From the NCBI GenBank assembly GCA_963575745.1, contig CAUYUJ010005757.1:1-25000 (forward strand): a stretch of 25,000 nucleotides of DNA, written 5' to 3'. Made by a program: the position numbers and the translations under genes. The notes below the pieces were generated by a model. That model did not search any database. It was not told the DNA's origin and saw only the letters and a program-made list of their open reading frames with translations. The number at the start of each line of letters is the position of its first letter. Position 1 is the first letter of the stretch. Source of the DNA: Prorocentrum cordatum (taxonomy: Eukaryota > Sar > Dinophyceae > Prorocentrales > Prorocentraceae). Below, one piece after another: positions 16,481 to 23,640 of the stretch.

Positions 16481-16818
16481 CGTCCATTGGCCCGTTCCGT
16501 AGCGCGTCCCCTCGGCACGTCCCGCAGTGCGTGCCCATGGCACGTCCCCTGGCACGTCACCTGTCGCGTCCCTTGGGACGTTCCGCAGCGCGTCCTTCTG
16601 GCATGTTCCCCTGCCAGTTAGCTCTGGGGCAGCCACTATGTGCTCAGGCAGCTCGAGCTTAAGATCCAGATCAGTTCGGCCAGGAGTCGGATGCAAAGGG
16701 GGATTCGGTCCACAACGCTATAAAGAGCACAATCGCGGCATGGCACATCGCAGTTCAGCACGGCCCAGCACAGCACAGCCGTCGGCACAGTACACCAAGG
16801 CCGATACACTCAACATTG
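16481..16818. repeat. 432 bp tandem unit, copy 1, with TATA-like box
   Basis: The left part is GGCACGTCCC/GCGCGTCCCT-type short repeats. The right part is non-repetitive (GCAGCTCGAGCTTAAGATCC, CGGCATGGCACATCGCAGTT). It matches copy 2 at 16914-17250 with offsets of 432-433 bases. Confidence 0.92.
16718..16728 (+). promoter_or_regulatory. TATA-like box in tandem unit, copy 1
   Basis: CTATAAAGAGC in GC-rich surroundings, followed by ACAATCGCGGCATGG. It is conserved in position with CTATATAGAGC in copy 2. Promoter function is inferred only. Confidence 0.3.
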
Positions 16819-16913
16819 TAACCTGGCGCGTTCCTTGGCACGTTCCGTGGCGAGTCCCGTGGCGAGTCCCCCTGGGGCGCCGCGCGGTGCGTCCCCTGGC
16901 ACGTCCTGTGGCA
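16819..16913. repeat. GGCACGTCCC-type short tandem repeats linking the two units
   Basis: Words such as GGCACGTTCCGTGGCGAGTC repeat with a 10-16 base spacing between the two large units. Confidence 0.8.
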
Positions 16914-17250
16914 CGTCCATTGGCACGCTCCGTAGCGCGTCCCCTTGGCACGTCCCGCGGTGCGTGCCCATGGCACGTCCCCTGGCACGTCGCCCGGCGC
17001 GTCCCTTGGGACGTTCCGCAGCGCGTCCTCCTAGCATGTCCCCCTTCCAATTAGCTCTGGAGCAGCTACTATGGGCTCAGGCAGCTCGAGCGTAAGATCC
17101 AGATCAGTTCGGTCAGGACCCAATGCACATGAGGACTCGATCCACAACGCTATATAGAGCACAATCGCGGCATGGCACATCGCACTTCAGCACGGCGCTG
17201 TACAGCACAGCCCTCGGCACGGTACATCAACATCGATACACTCAGCATTG
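16914..17250. repeat. 432 bp tandem unit, copy 2, with TATA-like box
   Basis: Same order as copy 1: CGTCCATTGGCACGCTCCGT start, TTAGCTCTGGAGCAGC, GCTCGAGCGTAAGATCC, the TATA-like box, and a CACTCAGCATTG end. After 17250 the match stops and exon-like sequence follows. Confidence 0.92.
17150..17160 (+). promoter_or_regulatory. TATA-like box in tandem unit, copy 2
   Basis: CTATATAGAGC, about 140 bases before a plus-strand pyrimidine-rich TTTCAG acceptor-like site at about 17320 and the exon-like frames beyond. Function inferred. Confidence 0.35.
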
Positions 17251-17320
17251 CGTTTGCCCGTCGCCCAATCAAGTGTCTTTGAAACGTTGCCATGCCTTAC
17301 TTTTGTACATTCCTTTCAGG

Positions 17321-18009
17321 GTTCGTGGGTCGATCATGTTGGTACGCGGACGCGCGAAGACGAGTCGAACGCAGTGCAAGCTAGGGCGGACCGCGCCGAA
17401 ACAAAGGGGAAAACAGCAAAGCGAGCGGCGCCCGGCTCAGGGTGGAACAGGGCTCAACGCGGCCAAAATGGCGTGGTAGGCATCACAAAACGCTGGTGGG
17501 GTTCCGCGAAGCGTCTAGCAGTGTTTGCGTCAGCATTTTGGCTGACGATCGGGCAGGGCAGGTTGCCTTGGGGGGTGCCAAATGCATCCTTGAGCTCGCC
17601 CCGAGCGCCTGCCTTGCGGAGGCCGAGGAGGTGGAGCTCGTCTTGAGCTGCATGGCGGAGCTCACTGAGAGAAAGAGTCTACGAAGCGGAGGGCTCTTTG
17701 TCAGACGCCGGGGCGGCACACAGCCCCGCCTCGCCCCCCTCGGCTCCAACTGCTCCCAAAGGCATCCGAGGCGCTTGTCTTGGTTCGCCGTCGTGGTGGC
17801 GATTGGGAGCGCGAGAGGTGCGGCAAGAGATCCACGGAAGCGACGCCGTTCCAGGACGAACGCTGTGCGGGCCATGCGGCCTCGCCACTCCGAGGGCAGC
17901 TGGCTGGCACGCAGGGCCACCAGACATGCCCACCGCTTGTGGCGACCAGCGGGAGTGGTCTGGTGCCACAAGCGCCGACGCAACGCCGAGCGCGCCATGC
18001 GAAGTTGCG
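17321..18009 (+). CDS. Exon-like plus-strand region, unrecognised protein(s)
   Basis: TACATTCCTTTCAG near 17307-17320 looks like a 3' splice site. Downstream, one plus frame reads KTLVGFREASSSVCVSILAD, RAGQVALGGAKCILELAPSA and CLAEAEEVELVLSCMAELTE (about 17470-17685), a convincing globular mix. A second plus frame from about 17698 reads GAREVRQEIHGSDAVPGRTL to SADATPSAPCEVA and ends at GCG/GTAAGG (donor at 18010) in phase 0. Moving between the frames would need a small intron or a frameshift. CTCTTTGTCAG at about 17692-17702 is a possible acceptor. The opposite strand carries a 323-codon frame (18454-17483), so the strand is not certain. No family recognised. Confidence 0.3.
17934..17974. other. 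Strong short hairpin
   Basis: CGCTTGTGGCGACCAG and CTGGTGCCACAAGCG pair over 15 bases with a single bulged G and a 10-base loop. It lies inside the exon-like region. It could be chance or an RNA structure. Confidence 0.6.
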
Positions 18010-18199
18010 GTAAGGTTTGCACCGACCGCCCGACGCAGCCATGGCAGCTCGCCCACCCGGCCCCCAGGCCAGCCAGCCCTTCTGACGGAGACAGTGTGGG
18101 ACGACTGGCGCTCGCGGGACCCTGTGCCGGCTGCGGCGCCGAGGCGACAGCAGCCGAGCAAGGGCCTGCGAACATGGCCGAACCCATCGAAAGCCCTCG

Positions 18200-18564
18200 G
18201 TCGGCCTCCTCGTCGCCGTCGTCGCCGCCACCTCCGCCGCCGCCGCCGGCGCCGTCGGCGTCGTCGTCGTCGAGGCCGTCGCCTCCGCCGTCATCGCCTC
18301 CGCCGTCGCCGCCGCCGTCGCGGTCGTCCCCTCTGTGGCGGGGCGGCGGCGTCCTGCGCGGCGGCCCAGGCGGCGCCAGGACCACGGGTCCCGTCGGCTT
18401 GTCCCCTGCTGCGACGGGCGCCCCCTCCAGGTGCGCGGGCCGCTCGGGGCCCACCGCGGCGGCTGCCGAGCGGCCCGCTGGCGGGACGTCGATGATCCGC
18501 GTCTGCTCCTCGGCGACGACGCCGCCGCCGCCGCCGTCGTCGTCGTTGTCGTCGTCGTCGCCGC

Positions 18565-18599
<35 letters not shown>

Positions 18600-18660
18600 A
18601 GTTTCGGAGGCCTCCAGAGGTTATCGGACCCTCCTCGTCGTCGTCGTCGTCGTCGTCATC
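18200..18660 (-). CDS. Asp/Gly-rich exon-like frame within triplet arrays
   Basis: The minus strand reads acidic GAC runs, then VVAEEQTRIIDVPPAGRSAA, PERPAHLEGAPVAAGDKPTG, PVVLAPPGPPRRTPPPRHRG, and a further Asp/Gly tract. Most third positions are G or C. Its style (acidic tracts encoded by GTC/GCC arrays, mixed sequence between) resembles the candidate exon at 5118-5403. No splice sites were fixed. Plus-strand frames through the same DNA are Pro/Ser or Ala/Val repeats. Confidence 0.25.
18515..18660. repeat. GTC/GCC triplet arrays
   Basis: GCC to GTC switch at about 18535, a second GTC run to about 18600, then another at about 18633-18660. A related CGC/CGT run is at about 18205-18320. Confidence 0.9.
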
Positions 18661-18828
18661 GTGGTCTTCGTCCTCCTTCTGTGGGCCTCGGGGCGCCCTC
18701 CCCCCTCCTCGTCGCCTCGGCTGGACGCCGCTCGGGAGATTGGTTGGGATCACGCGGAACAGAAGGCCTTGTGGTCGGTTGTGAGCGGACCTGCGGGTGC
18801 CTACCTCCAGGTGTCGTCGCAAACAACG

Positions 18829-18856
18829 CCGCCGCCGCCTCCGCAGCCGCCGCCGC

Positions 18857-18910
<54 letters not shown>

Positions 18911-18944
18911 CGTCATTCCTTGTTGCTCGTTCGTCGTTCGTCGT

Positions 18945-18980
<36 letters not shown>

Positions 18981-19154
18981 GTCGTCGGTCGTGGGTCGTC
19001 GGTCGTCGGTCGTCGTCGTCGTCGTCGGTCGTCGGTCGTCGATCGTCCGTCGTCTGTCGTCGGTCGTCGTCGTCATCGTGATTGTGGTCGACGTCGTCGT
19101 CGACGTCGTCGTCGTCGTCCTCGTCGTCATCGTTCCTCGTCACTCGTTCGTCGT

Positions 19155-19190
<36 letters not shown>

Positions 19191-19448
19191 GTCGTCGGTC
19201 GTCGTGTCGGTCGTCGGTCGTCGGTCGTCGGTCGTCGTCGTCGTCGTCGGTCGTCGGTCGTCGTTCGTCCGTCGTCTGTCGTCGGTCGTCGTCGTCACTC
19301 GTTCGTCGTTCGTCGTCGTCGTCGTCGTCGACGTCGTCGTCGTCGTCCTCGTCGTCATCGTTCCTCGTCACTCGTTCGTCGTTCGTCGTTCGTCGTTCGT
19401 CGATCGTCGTCGTCGTCGTCGTCGGTCGTCGGTCGTCGTCGTCGTCGG

Positions 19449-19506
<58 letters not shown>

Positions 19507-19537
19507 CGTCATTTGTTGCTCGTTCGTCGTTCGTCGT

Positions 19538-19582
<45 letters not shown>

Positions 19583-19713
19583 GTCGTGGTCGTCGGTCGT
19601 CGGTCGTCGTCGTCGTCGTCGGTCGTCGGTCGTCGATCGTCCGTCGTCTGTCGTCGTCGATCGTCGTCGTCGTCGTCCGTCGTCGTCATCGTTCCTCGTC
19701 ACTCGTTCGTCGT

Positions 19714-19749
<36 letters not shown>

Positions 19750-20013
19750 GTCGTCGGTCGTCGTTCGTCGGTCGTCGGTCGTCGGTCGTCGGTCGTCGTC
19801 GACGTCGTCGGTCGTCGGTCGTCGTTCGTCCGTCGTCTGTCGTCGGTCGTCGTCGTCACTCGTTCGTCGTTCGTCGTCGTCGTCGTCGTCGACGTCGTCG
19901 TCGTCGTCCTCGTCGTCATCGTTCCTCGTCACTCGTTCGTCGTTCGTCGTTCGTCGTTCGTCGATCGTCGTCGTCGTCGTCGTCGGTCGTCGGTCGTCGT
20001 CGTCGTCGGTCGG

Positions 20014-20062
<49 letters not shown>

Positions 20063-20152
20063 GGTCGTCGTCGTCGTTCCTCGTTCGTCGTTTTCTCTTT
20101 CCTCGGTTGTCGTTCGTCGTCGTCGTCGTCTTCGATCGTCGGTCGTCGGTCG

Positions 20153-20185
<33 letters not shown>

Positions 20186-20260
20186 GCGGCGCTCCTCGTC
20201 ACTCGTTCGTCGTTCGTGTGTCGTCGTTCGTCGTCGTCGTCGGCGTCGTTCGTCGTTCGT

Positions 20261-20300
<40 letters not shown>

Positions 20301-20351
20301 TTCGGTCGTCAGTCGTAGGTCGTTGTCGTCGTCGTCGTCGTTGTGGTCGTG

Positions 20352-20385
<34 letters not shown>

Positions 20386-20832
20386 GCGCTCCTCGTCACT
20401 CGTTCGTCGTTCGTCGTTCGTCGGTCGTCGTCGTCGTCGTCGTCGTTCGTCGTTCGTCGTTCGTCGTTCGTCGTCGTCGTCTTCGGTCGTCAGTCGTAGG
20501 TCGTTGTCGTCGTCGTCGTCGTTGTGGTCGTGGTCGTTGTCGTCGTCGTCGGCGTTCCTCGTCACTCGTTTGTCGTTCGTCGGTCGTCGTTCGTCGTCGT
20601 CGTCGTCGTTCGTCGGTCGTCATTCGTCATCATCGTCGTCGTCTTCGCCGCCGTCGTCGTCGTCGTGGTCGTCGTCCGTCGTTCCTCGTTCCTCGTTCCT
20701 CGTTCCTCGTCGTCGTCGTCGTTCGTCGTTCGTCGTCGTCGTCGTCGTCGTCGTCGTCGGTCATCGGTCGTCGGTTGTCGGTCGTCGGTCGTCGGTCGTC
20801 GTTCGTACGTCGTCGTCGTCGTCGTCGTCGTA
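18829..20832. repeat. TCG satellite, about 2.0 kb, with higher-order organisation
   Basis: GCC units switch to pure TCG, then to TCG mixed with GGTCG and TTCG variants. The marker CTCGTCACTCGTT recurs at 19136, 19364, 19695, 19925, 20195, 20392 and 20558. Spacings are 228, 331, 230, 270, 197 and 166, so 19136-19694 is copied after 19695. TTCGGTCGTCAGTCGTAGGT at 20301 recurs at 20482. No frame contains stops for long stretches because TCG, CGT, GTC and their complements are all sense codons. Confidence 0.97.
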
Positions 20833-20915
20833 GCTGTCGAAGACATCGGCTTCTGTAGGCTTACCCATCTTTTCCTGCGGGCGGTGCGAGAATTGAAATA
20901 CTATGGGGAGGTCTT
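20833..20915 (+). other. Unique bridge with a protein-like plus frame
   Basis: The plus frame continuing from the TCG array reads AVEDIGFCRLTHLFLRAVRE and then LKYYGEVLWRGG before the polypurine tract. The mix of aromatic, charged and aliphatic residues is unusual for this window, but only about 30 codons are involved and no splice sites are clear. Confidence 0.2.
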
Positions 20916-21236
20916 GTGGAGAGGAGGGAGGGAGGGGAGAGGGGGAGGAGGAGGGGGGGAGGAGGAGGGGGGGAGGAGAGAGGAGGAGAAGGGGAGGAGG
21001 GGGGGAGAGGGGAGGAGGGGGGAGAGGAAAAGGGGAGGGAGGGGAGGAGGAGGGGGGAAGGGGAGGAGGAGGCGAGGGAAGAGGGGAGGAGGAGGAGGGG
21101 GGGGAGGAGGGGAGGAGGAGGGGAGGAAGAGGGGGGAGGAAAAGGGGAGGAGGAGGGGGGGAGGTGGGGAGTGGGGAGGAGGAGGGGGGAGGAGGAGGGG
21201 GGAGGGGAGGAGGAGGGGGAGGGAAAGGGGGGGGGG
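20916..21236. repeat. Polypurine GGA/GGGGA tract, about 0.32 kb
   Basis: Almost only A and G on the plus strand, with many runs of four to eleven G. Rare pyrimidines occur near 21073 and 21164-21172. Confidence 0.96.
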
Positions 21237-21414
21237 GCGACAGACCTTCCCGACACCCTCTCGGCCTGCGCGAGGCCCTCCGGCACCCCGGGCTGAAAAC
21301 AGAACAGCGAGAGCGGCACGGGGGCGCCCGTGGCCCCCGTCCATCAGGCAGGGCTCGGCGAGGGCATCCACACGGCGGCGCTCGGGCCCCCCGGTGGTCC
21401 CCTCACTGGGCTCA
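21237..21414. other. Unique GC-rich segment
   Basis: Open on both strands. The minus frame has VDALAEPCLMDGGHGRPRAA and the plus frame has HPLGLREALRHPGLKTEQRE. Status undecided. No repeat seen. Confidence 0.2.
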
Positions 21415-21572
21415 GGTCGGGCCTGTCCCCCGGTACAGGCGGATCTTGGACGAGCAAGAAAACATACCCCCAAACATTCAACAAACATATTCAAAAATGG
21501 TCAACAATCGTCCCCGGACTATTTTTGTTCTACTATTCTTGAACGTTCCTCCTGTAGAGGGACAAGCCCGGC
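21415..21572. mobile_element. TIR element family 1, copy C (complete)
   Basis: The left end is GGTCGGGCCTGTCCCCCGGT then ACAGGCGG. The right end in reverse complement is GCCGGGCTTGTCCCTCTACA then GGAGG. The interior carries AACATACCCCCAAACATTC, then CGTCCCCGGACTATTTTTGT and ACTATTCTTGAA, matching copies A and B block for block. It lies about 20 kb from them. CACTGGGC occurs just outside both ends, which could be an insertion footprint. Confidence 0.8.
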
Positions 21573-21757
21573 TTAACACTGGGCCAGGGCCCAAGACCTC
21601 CGATGCCGCAGCTTTCTCAGGGACCGACGGGGGCCGAAGGGTCGTTCACTGCACCCGGGGTGCCCGACGACAAGAGGCTTCCGCGGTGCGAGGTCTGGAT
21701 GTGGAAGTCACGTCTCTGGAGAAGGATCACGATGGACCCCCCCTTCGCCGGTGCCCA
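21573..21757. other. Unassigned unique sequence
   Basis: Nothing recognisable between the TIR element and the first TTG array. Confidence 0.4.
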
Positions 21758-21812
21758 TTTGTTTGTTGTTGTTCTTGTTTTTGTTGTTGTTGCTGCTGCT
21801 GTTGTTGTTGTT
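21758..21812. repeat. TTG array 1
   Basis: Interrupted TTG/CTG units preceding the first 823 bp unit. Confidence 0.92.
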
Positions 21813-22573
21813 GAATATTATTACTTCTAAAGAATAATTATTGTTGGGCCCCCTGGTGCACGCCCCCCTCGCCGCGCCTAGGCCGCAGCCACATTTTCAT
21901 CATTTTCGTGAGGAAGCCTCAGGTAAAACGATGTGATCCAGATCCGGTTGTTTTGTTGTAATCCGCTTTCCCTTGCAAAAAACACTATAAAATGACATTT
22001 CTTGTTCTAATATAATCAAATTTCAAGAATCCCTTGCAAAAAATAAGGTAAAGTGGACATTCGCGCGCGCAAGACGAAATCCTTCCAAAACCTTAGTGTT
22101 CGTAGCGATTTTAACATAAAAACATCAAAAAACCAATGGTTTTTCAAAAAAAATGTCAAAATCTCATCCCGCGCGCTCTTGCGGATTCGTAGGAAACCCA
22201 ACACTTTTTAAACATTTCTGTCAAACGGGCTTTTGCGAGCAACTTTTTCGAACTTCTGCAACAACGGTTGCGCACCTGCCAGGGCCATCATCCCTGTCAA
22301 ATAATACCATGCGGGACACATTCGTTTTTTCTTCGCGCGCGCACGCCGTCGTCGTCGGCCGCGGGGCCCTGAATAGTAGCCACGGTCGTCCGCATGCCAC
22401 GAAGTGAAGTGTCCGAACGTCATAGGGCGGGAAGCTGGGTGTGGGTGGTGGCGAAGAGTCGTTTGGAAATTTGGTAGAGCTTGAACCGGCCCCCCCACAA
22501 AGTGGGGGTATTGCCCGCCTCCTATGAAAACCCTGGCACTGGTGAGAACGGAGTGTCCCCACGTGCTAGTAAT
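21813..22573. repeat. 823 bp tandem duplication, unit 1
   Basis: It starts GAATATTATTACTTCTAAAG and ends CCCCACGTGCTAGTAA. It matches unit 2 almost throughout, with a stable 823-824 base offset. It contains an internal CCCTTGCAAAAAA repeat. A short ORF (84 codons, 22153-22407) has an identical C-terminal part in unit 2. One extra A in an A run near 22146 breaks the longer frame seen in unit 2. Confidence 0.97.
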
Positions 22574-22594
22574 TGTTGTTGTTGTTGTTGTTGG

Positions 22595-22635
<41 letters not shown>
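22574..22635. repeat. TTG array 2
   Basis: Near-pure TTG between the two 823 bp units. Confidence 0.97.
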
Positions 22636-23396
22636 GAACATTATTACTTCTAAAGAATAATTATTGTTGGGGCCCCTGGTGCACGACCCCCCCGCCGCGC
22701 CTAGGCCGCAGCCTCATTTTCATCATTTTCGTGAGGAAGTCTCAGGCAAAACGGGGGAGTCCGGATCCGGTTGTGTTGTTACGATCGGTTTTCCCTTGCA
22801 AAAAATAAGCTAAAGTGGACATTTCTTGTTCTAACATAACCAAACTTCAAGAATCCCTTGCAAAAAATAAGGTAAAGTGGACATTCGCGCGCGCAAGACG
22901 AAATCCTTCCAAAACCTTAGTTTTCGTAGCGATTTTAACATAAAAACATCAAAAAACCAATGGTTTTTCAAAAAAATGTCAAAATTTCATCCCGCGCGCT
23001 CTTGCGGATTCGTAGGAAACCCAACACTTTTTAAACATTTCTGTCAAACGGGCTTTTGCGAGCAACTTTTTCGAACTTCTGCGACAACGGTTGCGCACCT
23101 GCCAGGGCCATCATCCCTGTCAAATAATACCATGCGGGACACATTCGTTTTTTCTTCGCGCGCGCACGCCGTCGTCGTCGGCCGCGGGGCCCTGAATAGT
23201 AGCCACGGTCGTCCGCATGCCACGAAGTGAAGTGTCCGAACGTCATAGGGCGGGAAGCTGGGTGTGGGTGGTGGCGAAGAGTCGTTTGGAAATTTGGTAG
23301 AGCTTGAACCGGCCCCCCCACAAAGTGGGGGTATTGCCCGCCTCCTATGAAAACCCTGGCACTGGTGAGAACGGTGTGTCCCCACGTGCTAGTAAT
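22636..23396. repeat. 823 bp tandem duplication, unit 2
   Basis: Second copy with scattered substitutions concentrated in its first 200 bases. CCCTTGCAAAAAATAAG[CG]T at 22793 and 22855 is an internal 62-base direct repeat. The plus frame at 22877-23230 (117 codons, including KTSKNQWFFKKMSKFHPARS) and the minus frame at 23385-23044 (113 codons) are both open, and neither has a known domain. A CCCCCCCACAAAGTGGGGG hairpin occurs near the end in both units. Confidence 0.97.
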
Positions 23397-23397
23397 T

Positions 23398-23447
<50 letters not shown>
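23397..23447. repeat. TTG array 3
   Basis: Pure TTG after unit 2. Beyond it the sequence is unrelated to what follows unit 1. Confidence 0.97.
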
Positions 23448-23448
<1 letters not shown>

Positions 23449-23640
23449 CGGTATGCGTTGACACCGGCCCCGGTTTGTTGTTGAGATCTTCTTCTTCTCT
23501 CAAAACTCAAGTGCTTATCCTTCAGGGTGAGCAAAGCTCCAGCAACCGAGGGCTTGCCCCACGGGGCCGGAAAAAGGGGTTGGCACTGGGGCGGCAGCGC
23601 AAGGTGCCCCACGGGGCTGGAGAAGGGGTCGGCATTTCTG
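23448..23640. other. Spacer with a small internal duplication
   Basis: GCCCCACGGGGCCGGAAAAA at 23554 and GCCCCACGGGGCTGGAGAAG at 23604 are a 50-base-spaced pair. Confidence 0.6.

Noticed and set aside
16527-17054. Arg/Ser/Pro ORFs over the GGCACGTCCC repeats
   Set aside because: They are periodic translations of the short repeats in the 432 bp units and are not maintained at the unit junctions.
17442-20318. A 958-codon plus-strand ORF
   Set aside because: Its last two thirds is translation of TCG arrays as Ser, Arg or Val runs. TCG repeats lack stops in any frame. Only the first part (to about 17690) is kept as exon-like.
18661-20833. Overlapping 583- and 612-codon ORFs and minus-strand Asp/Thr ORFs
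   Set aside because: All are frame-shifted readings of the same triplet satellite, on both strands, with no independent coding signal.
21415-21814. Plus frame reading through TIR element copy C (LDEQENIPPNIQQTYSK)
   Set aside because: It looks protein-like but is encoded by the A-rich interior of a mobile element whose other two copies do not keep this frame.
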